DNA from: Caballeronia udeis
GTDB taxonomy: Bacteria; Pseudomonadota; Gammaproteobacteria; Burkholderiales; Burkholderiaceae
DNA: 64,000 nucleotides
Assembly (NCBI RefSeq): GCF_001544555.2
Contig: NZ_FCOK02000019.1
Coordinates: 1-64,000 of the forward strand
Direction of reading: 5' to 3'
Below are positions 1 to 9,080 of the stretch, in pieces. The notes under the pieces are model-generated. The model did not search any database. It saw only the letters and a list, made by a program, of their open reading frames with translations, and had not been told where the DNA came from. The position numbers were made by a program, and so were the translations under genes. The stretch's first letter is position 1. Each line of letters begins with the position of its first letter.

Positions 1-92
1 TTTGCTTCGTTTCTTTGTCGCTAAGGACCAAGAAATGACGTGCCGCCACGCACAGTGGCTAATAGTGATAAAGAGAAAATCCGACTCAGGCA

Positions 93-184
93 GACCGCTA
101 ACGCCGAAAGCAGCAACCCGGCACTGACTCCGACCGCTATCCCCAGAACCTGGCAACCCGGCACCCACCCCGACCGCTAACCCC
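93..184. repeat. degenerate direct repeat, period about 40 bp
   Basis: Two 32-base units at 113-144 and 153-184 match at about 28 positions, each starting GCAACCCGGCAC and containing CCGACCGCTA. A shorter third copy (GACCGCTAA) lies at 93-101. The region 1-230 holds no supportable gene and may be the edge of a repeat continuing outside the window. Confidence 0.5.
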
Positions 185-230
185 ACCCCCGCCAAAACCC
201 CCAAACCCGTCCACCGGCGCGAGCGAAAAC

Positions 231-1628
231 CTATCGCCCCATATGTTCGAAGAACCGGATAGCGCGCGGGTCGTCGGTATGGGCCGTGTTGATCCGCACC
301 CATGCCGACATTTCGCCGTCGGGACGGTAGTAGCTCCCCGGCGCAAGCGTGATGCCAAACTTCAGCGCGTGGTCGACCAGGACCATGGAGTCCTCTATGC
401 CGGGCACGCGCGCCCACACGAAATTGCCGCCGGTGGGTTCATCGAAGACCTCCCAGCCGTTTTCCTCAAGACGCTGAACAGCCCTTGAAAGGGTGTCGTG
501 AATCCGGCGACGCAAGCGCTCGAGATACTTGCGGTACGTGCCGCGCTCGAGCAACGCCGCCACGACGCATTCACTGAAGCGCGAACCGCCCAGGCTGGTG
601 AGGACCTTCACGTCAACCAGGTCCTTGATCAGATCGCGCCTGGCCGCCAGATACCCGATCCGCAGCGACGACGACAACGTCTTCGACAACCCGCTTACGT
701 AGATCACATGATCGAGTTGATCGAGCGACGCAAGCCTTTGGGTCGGCGTTGACTGGAAATCTGCGTAGATGTCGTCTTCCACGATCGTGAAGTCGTGCTG
801 CTGCGCGAGTTGCAGCAACTTGAACGCAACCTGCGGCGCGACGTTCGTCGCGGTCGGGTTATGAAACACGGTATTGATGAAGAACAGTTTCGGCTTGATG
901 GTCTTGAGCAGATGTTCCGCAACCTCGACATCCGGCCCGCTCGCCAGGCGCGGAACGCCGACAATCCTGACGCCTTGCAGCTTGAGCAAGCCGAACAGGT
1001 TGTAGTACCCGGGGTCTTCCACGAACACGGTGTCCCCCGGCTTCAACATGAAGCGGACGATCAGGTCGAGCGCCTGGCTCGCACCGGTGGTGACAATGAT
1101 GTTCGAGATGTCCGTTTCAATGCCGATTATCGCGAGGCGCATCTGGATCTGGTGCCTCAGGTTCGCATCGCCATGCGGCATGGCGTAGTCGATCACGCAG
1201 CTCGGATCCATCCGCATGACCTGGCGCACGGTCTGGGCAATGCCCTCGATATCTCGCCACGCCTCGGGCACGAACCCGCTGCTCAACTTCAGGGTCTCGC
1301 CAGGATAGTTGAACTGCTGCAGGATCTGATGCGACTCTTCCTCGGCCAGACGAGGATCCGAGCCGCCCGACACGCCGTTCTCGGCTCCCATATGATTCGC
1401 CACGTAAAAGCCCGAACCATGCTTCGGCACGATAAAACCCAGTGACGAAAGCCGGTCATACGCCTCAATCACCGGAAAGCGGCTGATGTTCCGGCTGGCC
1501 GCGAGCGCCCGGATGGACGGCAGTTTCACGCCGGGCAAAAGCTGACGCGAGCGGATCAGGCCCGAAATACCGGTCACGAGCTGGTCGGTCATGGGAACGC
1601 CATTGTGTGGATCGATGACGAGGTTCAT
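231..1628 (-). CDS. MocR/GntR-type PLP-dependent transcriptional regulator with aminotransferase-like domain
   Basis: A 465-residue protein with an N-terminal GntR winged helix (about residues 8-78, with PGVKLPSIRALA and a GSGFYV wing) joined to a fold-type I aminotransferase-like domain (about 110-460). The PLP-site pattern is retained: HNPTATN near residue 256, EDDIYAD near 284 and the likely Schiff-base lysine K316 in SGLSKTLSS. MocR proteins use PLP or its adducts as effector and usually control neighbouring aminotransferase or transport genes. This one is divergent from the DUF2917 and class V aminotransferase genes, with a repeat operator at 1664-1695 between them. Autoregulation plus control of the neighbours is inferred. 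The effector is unknown. Confidence 0.9.
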   Translation of the reverse strand: MNLVIDPHNGVPMTDQLVTGISGLIRSRQLLPGVKLPSIRALAASRNISRFPVIEAYDRLSSLGFIVPKHGSGFYVANHMGAENGVSGGSDPRLAEEESHQILQQFNYPGETLKLSSGFVPEAWRDIEGIAQTVRQVMRMDPSCVIDYAMPHGDANLRHQIQMRLAIIGIETDISNIIVTTGASQALDLIVRFMLKPGDTVFVEDPGYYNLFGLLKLQGVRIVGVPRLASGPDVEVAEHLLKTIKPKLFFINTVFHNPTATNVAPQVAFKLLQLAQQHDFTIVEDDIYADFQSTPTQRLASLDQLDHVIYVSGLSKTLSSSLRIGYLAARRDLIKDLVDVKVLTSLGGSRFSECVVAALLERGTYRKYLERLRRRIHDTLSRAVQRLEENGWEVFDEPTGGNFVWARVPGIEDSMVLVDHALKFGITLAPGSYYRPDGEMSAWVRINTAHTDDPRAIRFFEHMGR

Positions 1629-1663
1629 GGCGTGATCTCTTGAAGTGTGCAGGGAAAATCACT

Positions 1664-1695
1664 GAACAGTACGGCACAACTGTTCGCGACTGTAC
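1664..1695. promoter_or_regulatory. MocR-type operator: inverted plus direct repeats
   Basis: GAACAGT (1664-1670) and ACTGTTC (1679-1685) form a perfect 7-bp inverted repeat with an 8-nt spacer. A third half-site ACTGTAC (1689-1695) repeats the second in the same orientation exactly 10 bp on. The array lies between the divergent regulator (start 1628) and DUF2917 gene (start 1774). Mixed inverted/direct arrays one helical turn apart are typical of MocR dimers. Confidence 0.65.
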
Positions 1696-1773
1696 ATTCC
1701 TAAGATTGAAGTTTAAATAAATAATGTAGTCAAGAGGCCGTCTCTCTGTGAGCGGCCGTGATGGGAGAGGGAC

Positions 1774-2082
1774 ATGCGTGAAATCCGGACCTTGGAGCAG
1801 GAACCCCATGATGCGCCAGCCTGCTGGCTCATCGATCGGCCTCATACCCTGACGGTTTGTCGGGGTACGGTATGGCTGACCATTGAAGGTGAATCCGAAG
1901 ACTGGTGGCTGCGGGCAGGCGAAACGCTGGAGCTGGCTCCGCGTTCGAAGGTCTGGATCAGCACATCCGAGCCGAATAGCCGTTTCGTTTTGGCCTCGGC
2001 ACCGGTATTCTCACCTACCCGGCGATTCGCTTTCTACTGGCTGCTGATCCGTTTCGGCCAGCGCAGGACGCGGGCAATGTGA
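1774..2082 (+). CDS. DUF2917 domain protein
   Basis: A 102-residue protein matching the DUF2917 family pattern (LTVCRGTVWLTIEGESEDWWLRAGETLELAPRSK written here in part: core WLTIEG then DWWLRAGE). These are small cupin-like proteins of unknown function, frequent in Burkholderiaceae. There is no signal peptide. A strong ribosome site GGGAGAGGG precedes the ATG. The stop codon overlaps a possible GTG start of the downstream aminotransferase frame (2079), so the two are probably co-transcribed. A functional link with the MocR regulator is inferred from position only. Confidence 0.75.
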   Translation: MREIRTLEQEPHDAPACWLIDRPHTLTVCRGTVWLTIEGESEDWWLRAGETLELAPRSKVWISTSEPNSRFVLASAPVFSPTRRFAFYWLLIRFGQRRTRAM

Positions 2083-2144
2083 GCGCGTTGCGTTCGTCGC
2101 CGGTCGCTTGGCCACCCAACAACGCCCTTTTTGAACGAGCCTCG

Positions 2145-3383
2145 ATGAACGACCGACATACCTTCTCCGCAGATTCCGGCACGCCGGATACGTTCAGCAT
2201 CGCGTGCCCGACGGTCCTGCCGCTCTCTTCAATTCTTCCCGAAGAGCCTCTGCTGATGATGGGCGCCGGCCCCGTACCCATTCCCGACGCCGTGGCCAAA
2301 GCCAACGGTGTCGTGATCAACCATCTGGGCTCGACCATGGCCGCGGTTATCGGCCAGGTCAAGACCATGGCGCGGTATGTGTTCCAGACCGAATCGAAAT
2401 GGGTGATGGGCGTGGCGGGACCGGGGTCGGCTGCCATGGAAATGGCCATTACGAATCTCGCGTGGAAAGGCTCGCGCGTGCTCTGCATCTGCAACGGCTT
2501 CTTCAGCGAGCGCATGGCGGAGATGGCGAGGCGAACCGGCGCTCAGGTGGAAACGCTGAACGTGGTTGACGGCGCGGCTGCGGACACGCAGCAGGCGGCG
2601 GACGCGATCGACCGGTTTCGTCCGGAGATCGTGACGATCGTGCATGGCGAGACATCGAACACGGTCTGGAACCGCAGCCTCGAATCAATCGCCTCGGTCG
2701 CCCGCGCCGCCGGCGCGCTGGTGATCGTGGACGCGGTCTGTACGCTGAGCACCATGCCGTTGCCAATGGACGCGTGGGGTATTGACGCCGTGATCACCGG
2801 CGGCCAGAAAGGGCTGTCGTCCATTCCCGGTGTCTCGCTGCTCGCGTTCTCCGAAGCGGCGTGGCAACGCATCATGACGCGTCCTGTCCCGCCCACGCAC
2901 TGGTGCCTGGACGCGGCGCTGGCAACGAACTTCTGGCATAACGCGTCCTACCATTACACGGCCCCGGTGTCGGGCGTGCTCGCGCTCCACGAAGCGCTGC
3001 GACTGGTGTGCGCGGAGACGCTCGAGCGCCGGTTCGCGCGTCATCAGCGCTGTTCGAACGCGCTGCAAGCGGGCGTTGAAGCGCTAACGCTCAAGCTCTA
3101 TGTGCCGAAGCCGAGCCGGCTGAATTCGGTTGTGGGTATCGCGTTGCCGCAGGGTGTCAGCGGTGCCGACGTATGCGCCCATATCTCGCGCCATCATCAC
3201 GTCGAGATCGCAGGCTCGTTCGGCGCGCCGATCGTACGGATCGGCCAGATGGGCGAGCAATGCCGCGAGCATCATCTCTTCAGGACCATCCATGCCCTCG
3301 GCCGGACGATGATCGACCTCGGCGTAGCGGTGGATCTTCCCGCCGGCGTGGCGGCGCTTGAGCGGTCGTTATCGGCTGCCTGA
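2145..3383 (+). CDS. class V PLP-dependent aminotransferase (alanine-glyoxylate / serine-pyruvate type)
   Basis: 412 residues from the ATG at 2145. The frame is open to a GTG at 2079, which would add 22 poorly conserved-looking residues. Class V features: GAGPVPIP near residue 40, the substrate/PLP region AGPGSAAMEMA near 91-101, IVDAV with Asp about 196, and ITGGQKGLSS with the likely PLP lysine K222. Relatives include alanine-glyoxylate, serine-pyruvate, 2-aminoethylphosphonate-pyruvate and pyridoxamine-pyruvate aminotransferases, and the sequence alone does not choose among them. Its position beside a MocR regulator and opposite an ABC importer suggests it deaminates the imported amine or a product of it. 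Confidence 0.82.
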   Translation: MNDRHTFSADSGTPDTFSIACPTVLPLSSILPEEPLLMMGAGPVPIPDAVAKANGVVINHLGSTMAAVIGQVKTMARYVFQTESKWVMGVAGPGSAAMEMAITNLAWKGSRVLCICNGFFSERMAEMARRTGAQVETLNVVDGAAADTQQAADAIDRFRPEIVTIVHGETSNTVWNRSLESIASVARAAGALVIVDAVCTLSTMPLPMDAWGIDAVITGGQKGLSSIPGVSLLAFSEAAWQRIMTRPVPPTHWCLDAALATNFWHNASYHYTAPVSGVLALHEALRLVCAETLERRFARHQRCSNALQAGVEALTLKLYVPKPSRLNSVVGIALPQGVSGADVCAHISRHHHVEIAGSFGAPIVRIGQMGEQCREHHLFRTIHALGRTMIDLGVAVDLPAGVAALERSLSAA

Positions 3384-3403
3384 CCCGCGAGGACCTCTGA
3401 CAG

Positions 3404-4318
3404 TCAGCCGGCAAGCGCCCGCGAACGCCGGCGGCTCAGCCACCGCACCGTCAGAAGCCCCACCACCATCACGGTGAGCGAGAGCATCGTGGTCATCGTG
3501 CCAAGCGCATAGATCACGGGCCTGGTGACCGAAGTCGTGAGTCCCTGCAATTCCAGCGGCAGCGTGTTCTGGTCACCGATCGCCTGCGACGTGCGCGCGA
3601 TCTCGTCCCACGACAGCGTGAAACCGAACATCCCCACCCCGATCACCGATGGCCCGATGATCGGCAACACCACATGCCGAAAGCTCTGCCAAGGTGAAGC
3701 GCCCAAGTCACGCGCCGCCTCTTCATAAGCCGGGTTGAAACGGTTGAAGACAGCAAACATCACGAGCAGCCCGAAGGGCAGCGTCCACGTCAGGTGCGCG
3801 CCGAGCGCCGAGGTATAAAGGCCCATCGACGTGGTGTAGTTGTCGACGAACGATTGATGACCCCAGGCGCCCGCAAGATACTTGACGCCGTTGTCCAGCA
3901 GCCGGAATGTCAGACCGATTCCCAGCGACACAATGATCGACGGCATGATCAGGCTCGCAACGGACACGTAGAACACAGCGGTGTCGCCGCGAAAGCGCTT
4001 GCGAAACGCGAGCCCCGCCGCAACCGAGAACAGCACCGTCAGCACCGTGACGACTGCGGCGAGACGCACCGAGCGTCCGAACGCGGCCCGGATGTCGATG
4101 TCCCCCACACCCTGGCGCAACACCGCGAACCAGTGCAGCGAAACACCGCGCATGGGGAACGTGAGACCGCCTTCGGGTCCCTGGAACGACAGGATGAAGA
4201 TTGTGATGACCGGTCCGTAGAGGAACAACACGAACAGCCCGAACACCAGCGCGAGCCAGTAGAAGCTGGCGGGACGCCGCTCGCGGTGGTGCTTCAGACC
4301 CTGACGAATGGCGGCCAT
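3404..4318 (-). CDS. ABC transporter permease, spermidine/putrescine (PotC-like) type
   Basis: A 304-residue inner-membrane protein with about six hydrophobic segments. The cytoplasmic EAA loop is visible near residue 200 (EEAARDLGASPWQSFRHVVLP), the contact point for the ATPase. It is the last gene of a four-gene minus-strand operon (ATPase, binding protein, two permeases). Its start codon lies 1 nt after the stop of the preceding permease, so translational coupling is likely. It resembles the second permease of Pot/Phn-type importers. The ligand is not known. Confidence 0.88.
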   Translation of the reverse strand: MAAIRQGLKHHRERRPASFYWLALVFGLFVLFLYGPVITIFILSFQGPEGGLTFPMRGVSLHWFAVLRQGVGDIDIRAAFGRSVRLAAVVTVLTVLFSVAAGLAFRKRFRGDTAVFYVSVASLIMPSIIVSLGIGLTFRLLDNGVKYLAGAWGHQSFVDNYTTSMGLYTSALGAHLTWTLPFGLLVMFAVFNRFNPAYEEAARDLGASPWQSFRHVVLPIIGPSVIGVGMFGFTLSWDEIARTSQAIGDQNTLPLELQGLTTSVTRPVIYALGTMTTMLSLTVMVVGLLTVRWLSRRRSRALAG

Positions 4319-4319
4319 G

Positions 4320-5234
4320 TCAAAGCTCCTTGCGAATATCGACTACACGCGTGAGGGCCCAGACAATCATCAGCACGACGGCCAGCAGGATGATCGCGTT
4401 GGCCGCCGCAGCGGGAAACTGAAGATAGCCGGTCTGCACCTGGATGATCTTTCCGACCGATGCGATCTGCTGGCCGCCCATCACGCCGACCGTCAGGAAG
4501 TCCCCCATGACGATGGTGATCACGAAGATCGAGCCAATCACAATGCCGGTCTTCGACAGCGGCAACACTACTTCGCGGATCACCTGCCAGCCGCTCGCGC
4601 CCGCGTCGCGCGCGGCTTCGAGCAACGACCGGTCAATGCGCATCATGGCGTTGAAAATTGGCACGATCATGAAGAACGTATAGAGATGCACGAACGCAAG
4701 CACGACCGAGAAGTTCGAATAGAGCAGCCATTCCAGCGGTTTGTCGATCATGTGCGATGACAGCAGCGCCTGGTTCACGAGCCCGTTGCGGCCGAGCAGC
4801 GGTATCCACGAGATCATCCGGATCACATTCGAGGTCCAGAACGGAATCGTGCAGACAAGGAACAATACCGTCTGCATACCTGACGAACGGATGTGAAACG
4901 ACAGGAAATACGCAATCGTAAAACCAAGCACCAGCGTCACCGCCCAGACGATTGCGCAAAATTTGATGGTCGACCAGTAGGTCTTGAAGGTCACGCACAC
5001 ATCGGTCATCGAAGAACAGCCGTCGAAGATCGCCGCGTAGTTCTTGAACGTGAACGCCGGAATGATCTGGTATTCGTTGAAGTCCCAGAAACTTACGATC
5101 AGCGTGATGACCAGCGGCACGAGAAAGAACAGGATGAAGGTCAGCGCGAGCGGCGTCGCTTGCAGCCACGCGGCCGCGCGCCGGTGCTTGACGCTCGCCT
5201 CCAGTGGTTGGATGGGAAGCTCGATCGATGCCAT
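4320..5234 (-). CDS. ABC transporter permease, spermidine/putrescine (PotB-like) type
   Basis: A 304-residue inner-membrane permease with an N-terminal cytoplasmic tail of about 25 residues and six predicted membrane spans. The EAA loop reads LLEAARDAGASGWQVIREVV. It is followed by MGDFLTVGVMGG, typical of PotB/PotH-class permeases. It forms a heterodimer with the adjacent permease at 3404-4318 and lies 72 bp downstream of the binding-protein gene. Confidence 0.88.
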   Translation of the reverse strand: MASIELPIQPLEASVKHRRAAAWLQATPLALTFILFFLVPLVITLIVSFWDFNEYQIIPAFTFKNYAAIFDGCSSMTDVCVTFKTYWSTIKFCAIVWAVTLVLGFTIAYFLSFHIRSSGMQTVLFLVCTIPFWTSNVIRMISWIPLLGRNGLVNQALLSSHMIDKPLEWLLYSNFSVVLAFVHLYTFFMIVPIFNAMMRIDRSLLEAARDAGASGWQVIREVVLPLSKTGIVIGSIFVITIVMGDFLTVGVMGGQQIASVGKIIQVQTGYLQFPAAAANAIILLAVVLMIVWALTRVVDIRKEL

Positions 5235-5306
5235 CGCGGATTACCTATTGGATAAACGGAAGGCGGCCGGCGCGAATCACACACGCCGGCCTTGCGCCAA
5301 ACCAGA

Positions 5307-6641
5307 CTAAGCAGCGATGAACTCGTTCCACTTCTGGACCATGTAGATGTTCTCGTCCATCACCGCGTTCCAGCACGCTATTGCCCCCATGCGCTGGTTG
5401 TACGATCCGCCGTCGCGCACCGTGCCGATCTTTTCGAGCAACTGGCCATCGGGTGCCTTGATATCCTGCGCGGCTGGTTTGCCTTCGATCCAGTAGTCCC
5501 ATTCATACGGCTGCATATGGGTCTTCGCAGTCTCGAGCACGCCCGCGTAATACCCCTGGCGCATCAGGTATGCACCAGCCCAGCCGTCCTGGAACCAGTT
5601 GATGAACTCGTAGGCTGCGTCGAGCTTGCGGCCCTGCAACGAACGCGGCAGCCCGAAGCCCGACGCCCACGAGCGATACCCCTCCTTGAGCGGTTGGAAC
5701 TTGCACGCAACCCCCATCGTGCGGACCTTCGTGACGGCGGGTGACCACATTGACTGGATCACGACTTCGCCGGACGCCATCAGGTTCACGCTTTCGTTGA
5801 AGTCCTTCCAGAAGGCCCGGAACTGGCCCGCGCGCTTCGCCTCGATCAGGATCTTGATGGTCTGGTCGATTTCGGCCTTGGTCATGTTGCCTTTGTCGCC
5901 GTACTTGACATGGCCCATTGCCTCGATCGCCATGGCCGAATCCATGATCCCGATAGCGGGAATGTTCAGGAGTGCGGCACGCCCCTTGAACTCGGGGTTC
6001 AGCAATTCGGACCAGCTATTGATCGGGCGCTTGATCAGGTCGGGACGAATGCCAAGCGTATCGGCGTTGTAGGTGGTCGGGATCAGCGTCATCCATTCGG
6101 TGGGCGTCGCGGAGAACTCGGTCGAGCGCGCGCCTGTCAGGAACATCACCTTCTTGGGGGCCGTGCCCTGGTCACCGATCTTCTTGCCGTCTACCTCGCC
6201 TCGCGTGAGCACCGGCGTGATCTTGTCGGCGAGCTTGATCTTCTTTGCGTCCATGCCGGCCAGCGTGCCGGCGGGGATCAGCTTCTTCAGCGAGAAGTAC
6301 TCGGTGTCGACAATATCGAATGAATTCGGCTGCGTGATGATGCGCTTGGCGACGTCGTCGGTGGTGACCGGGATGTACTGGATCTGGATGCCGGTATCTT
6401 CCTGGAATTTCTTCGCAATATCCGAACTCTGGTTCACCGCCGTGCCCAGGTAGCGAAGCGTGATCTTTTCCTGCGCATGCACGTACGGGAACCCTGCAAT
6501 GCCGGCCGCGGCGACCGCGCCCTTGAGCAAGGTACGGCGTGACATGCCCTTGCCCGCGCCCAGGCTGGATTCCGTCGTGGCGGCGCTTGCGGACATCTCG
6601 CTCGTGCTGGGTTCGGACGGGTGTTCGTAACGCTCGGTCAT
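5307..6641 (-). CDS. Tat-exported periplasmic binding protein, PotD/PotF-like
   Basis: 444 residues from the ATG at 6641, chosen because AAGGAAG lies 7 nt upstream. An in-frame ATG at 6647 is too close to that site. A cytoplasmic leader of about 30 residues precedes a twin-arginine signal, SRRTLLKGAVAAAGIAGF, cleaved near YVHAQ. The mature part starts KITLRYLG and has the extracellular solute-binding fold of spermidine/putrescine proteins (GIQIQYIPVTTDD; INSWSELLNPEFKGRAALL). Tat export suggests folding before secretion, which is less usual for this family. It delivers substrate to the permeases at 3404-5234. Confidence 0.87.
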   Translation of the reverse strand: MTERYEHPSEPSTSEMSASAATTESSLGAGKGMSRRTLLKGAVAAAGIAGFPYVHAQEKITLRYLGTAVNQSSDIAKKFQEDTGIQIQYIPVTTDDVAKRIITQPNSFDIVDTEYFSLKKLIPAGTLAGMDAKKIKLADKITPVLTRGEVDGKKIGDQGTAPKKVMFLTGARSTEFSATPTEWMTLIPTTYNADTLGIRPDLIKRPINSWSELLNPEFKGRAALLNIPAIGIMDSAMAIEAMGHVKYGDKGNMTKAEIDQTIKILIEAKRAGQFRAFWKDFNESVNLMASGEVVIQSMWSPAVTKVRTMGVACKFQPLKEGYRSWASGFGLPRSLQGRKLDAAYEFINWFQDGWAGAYLMRQGYYAGVLETAKTHMQPYEWDYWIEGKPAAQDIKAPDGQLLEKIGTVRDGGSYNQRMGAIACWNAVMDENIYMVQKWNEFIAA

Positions 6642-6703
6642 GGCCATCTTCCTTGGTTGAAATTGTCGTTCACTGCAACGCAAAGCGGTCGCTTGGCGGT
6701 CGC

Positions 6704-7762
6704 TTATGCCGCCAATGCATGGGCGTCCTGCTCGTTCCACCAGACCACGACACGCGCATCAGGTCCCAGGCGCTGAGGGTCGTATTCGTTATCGGGTAGC
6801 AGTGAAACCAGGTCGGGTGAACCGTCGAGTGGCGCGAGCGTCATGCGCAAATGGGTGCCCTGGTATTCGGTTTCGCGGACCGTGCACGGAATGCCGCCAA
6901 TCCGGCTGAAGCCGCTTTCACTCGTGGGCGGCTGGACCGGCGTGGAGCCGTGCGGCGCTATACGCAGATGATCGGCACGCACGGTAAACGCACGGCCGTT
7001 TGCGCCGAACACGTTGTGTCCACCGAGGAAACGCGCGACGAATTCCGTGCGCGGCCGGTTAAAGACTTCGTGTGGCGAACCGCTTTGCTCTATGCGCCCG
7101 TGGCTCATGACAACCACCATATCCGCGAGCGCGAGCGCCTCTTCCTGCGAGTGCGTCACGTGCACGAAGGTGATGCCCAGCTCCTTCTGCCAGCGCTTGA
7201 GTTCGGCGCGCATCTGCACGCGCAGGAACGGGTCGAGTGCGGACAAAGGTTCGTCGAGCAGCAGGCAACGCGGTTCGTTGAGCAGTGCGCGGGCAAGTGC
7301 AACACGCTGCTGCTGGCCGCCCGACAATTGCGACGGCTTGCGCTCGGCATAAGCGCTCATCGCGACAAGTTCGAGCAATTCACCCGCCCGCTGACGGCGT
7401 ACGTCCTTCGCGACGCCGCGCATCTTCAGGCTAAACGCGACGTTGTCGAGCGCGGACAGATGCGGGAACAACGCATAACTCTGGAAGACCATCGCGGTGC
7501 CGCGCGTGGCGGGTTGTGCGCGCGTGACGTTACGCTGGCCGATGAGAATGTCGCCGTCGCTGATCGATTCATGCCCGGCGATCATCCGCAACGTCGAGGT
7601 CTTGCCGCAGCCCGACGGCCCGAGCAGGCAGCAGTACTGGCCGCCGGGAATCCGCAGGTCGATCGAATCAACGGCAAGCGAATCGCCATATTGTTTCGAT
7701 ACATGCACCAGTTCGATATCGGCGGGCTCGGTTTTGAGCACGGCTGACGTGGGCTGGATCAT
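6704..7762 (-). CDS. ABC transporter ATP-binding protein, PotA-like
   Basis: 352 residues. Walker A GPSGCGKT at 48-55, Q-loop FQSYALFP near 93-100, signature LSGGQ at 146-150, Walker B LLLDEP near 167-172 and switch His in HVTHSQEEA. The C-terminal part beyond about 240 has the TOBE-like domain of PotA/FbpC-class ATPases. It is the first gene of the importer operon and ends 62 bp before the binding-protein gene. Its promoter lies in the 330-bp divergent region shared with the deacetylase gene at 8094. Confidence 0.92.
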   Translation of the reverse strand: MIQPTSAVLKTEPADIELVHVSKQYGDSLAVDSIDLRIPGGQYCCLLGPSGCGKTSTLRMIAGHESISDGDILIGQRNVTRAQPATRGTAMVFQSYALFPHLSALDNVAFSLKMRGVAKDVRRQRAGELLELVAMSAYAERKPSQLSGGQQQRVALARALLNEPRCLLLDEPLSALDPFLRVQMRAELKRWQKELGITFVHVTHSQEEALALADMVVVMSHGRIEQSGSPHEVFNRPRTEFVARFLGGHNVFGANGRAFTVRADHLRIAPHGSTPVQPPTSESGFSRIGGIPCTVRETEYQGTHLRMTLAPLDGSPDLVSLLPDNEYDPQRLGPDARVVVWWNEQDAHALAA

Positions 7763-7920
7763 AGGCTTGAGGTCATGCAGGGCGTTTCCTTAATAGGGGC
7801 GGCCATCGGCGGCACAGGCAAGGTCTCTGCAAGACGCCGAATGCAAGACATGTGCCACTTTGTCCGCATACCAAGGATTTGATCGCAAACCATCGAATCT
7901 ATTGAACGTAGACGATATGG

Positions 7921-7937
7921 CGTGTAAATTGCACACG
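7921..7937. promoter_or_regulatory. candidate operator (dyad) in the divergent importer/deacetylase promoter region
   Basis: CGTGTAAATTGCACACG is a 17-bp dyad with arms CGTGT/ACACG plus a matching inner A/T pair. It lies between the ABC operon (start 7762) and the deacetylase operon (start 8094). The GntR/FCD regulator encoded at 9077 is the obvious candidate binder, by inference. The rest of 7763-8093 shows no gene. Confidence 0.45.
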
Positions 7938-8093
7938 ATTCGAGACCGAACTGTCGGCAATCAAACCCGCCAATCCGCACAATCGCGGTGCGCCGCGGGT
8001 CCGGCACGGGGCGCGATCCCCCAAAAAGGTTCATGAAACCGCTCAGGCACGGCACGCCCGTGCGCAGCACGTTTGTCACCAGGGCATTTGCAC

Positions 8094-9080
8094 ATGGACA
8101 TCATCCGCACCGTTCGCACGCCGCACGATCCTGCGTTCGGCCCGCTCGCCACGCACGGCCGCTTTCCGTATCGGCCGATCACCGACACCGACGCTTTTCG
8201 TTGGCCCGGCGACACCGGCCTCGCCGTCTACCTCGGCTTCAACATCGAGCACTTCGCGTTCGGCGAAGGTCTGGGCGCCGCCCTCGGCCCGGTCTCGCCG
8301 CAGCCCGACGTGCTCAACTACAGCTGGCGCGAATACGGCAACCGTGTGGGCGTATGGCGCTGCATCGAACTCTTCGACCAGCTCGACCTGCCGTCGGGCA
8401 CGCTGATCAATACATCGCTCTACGACCACTGCCCGGAGGTCATCGACGCCTGTCTCGCACGCGGCGACGAGCTGATCGCGCATGGTCATACGAATGCGCA
8501 TCGGCAGAGCGACCTGGACGAAAACAGCGAGCGCGCGTTGCTGCTGCACTGCCGGGAGCGTTTGGCCGCCCATGCCGGCACGCCGCCTTCGGGCTGGCTC
8601 TCGCCCTGGATCTCCGAGTCGCGCGTCACGCCCGACCTGCTCGTGGAAACCGGCTACCGCTACACGCTGAACTGGTGCCACGACGACCGCCCGGTGCGCA
8701 TGGCGACACGCTCCGGTTCGTTATGGTCCGTCCCCTACCCGCAAGAACTCAACGACTTGCCAATGATGGTCGGCCGCCATCTCGACGCGCGCGCCTTCGC
8801 GGACATGATCATCGACCAGTTCGACGAAATGCTCGAACAGGCGAACCGTAGCCGCCATGCGCAGGCACTCGTGATGGGTATTGCGTTGCATCCCTATCTC
8901 GTCGGACAGCCCTACCGGCTACGGCATTTGCGTCGCGCACTGCAGCACATTGCCGCCGCGCGCGCGAACGGCGACGTGTGGATCACAACACCCGGCGCCA
9001 TCGCTCGCCATATGGACGAGATGGAGCGCGCGGGCCTCGCCGGTACATCGCAGCAAGCCCACCTTTCAGCAGAAAAATGA
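8094..9080 (+). CDS. polysaccharide deacetylase family (NodB/PuuE-like) hydrolase
   Basis: 328 residues from the ATG at 8094 (a TTG at 8073 is also open). The layout resembles PuuE/allantoinase-type members of the NodB homology family: an N-terminal segment with GLAVYLGFNIEHFAFGEG, HGHTNAHRQS as the probable metal-binding His pair, GWLSPWISESRVTPDLL, and a late HPYLVGQPYRLRHL segment. The canonical TFDDG aspartates are replaced by FNIEHF, as in this non-peptidoglycan subgroup, so a small amide or N-acyl substrate is more likely than a polysaccharide. It is the first gene of a plus-strand operon and its stop overlaps the next start (ATGA). Confidence 0.8.
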   Translation: MDIIRTVRTPHDPAFGPLATHGRFPYRPITDTDAFRWPGDTGLAVYLGFNIEHFAFGEGLGAALGPVSPQPDVLNYSWREYGNRVGVWRCIELFDQLDLPSGTLINTSLYDHCPEVIDACLARGDELIAHGHTNAHRQSDLDENSERALLLHCRERLAAHAGTPPSGWLSPWISESRVTPDLLVETGYRYTLNWCHDDRPVRMATRSGSLWSVPYPQELNDLPMMVGRHLDARAFADMIIDQFDEMLEQANRSRHAQALVMGIALHPYLVGQPYRLRHLRRALQHIAAARANGDVWITTPGAIARHMDEMERAGLAGTSQQAHLSAEK

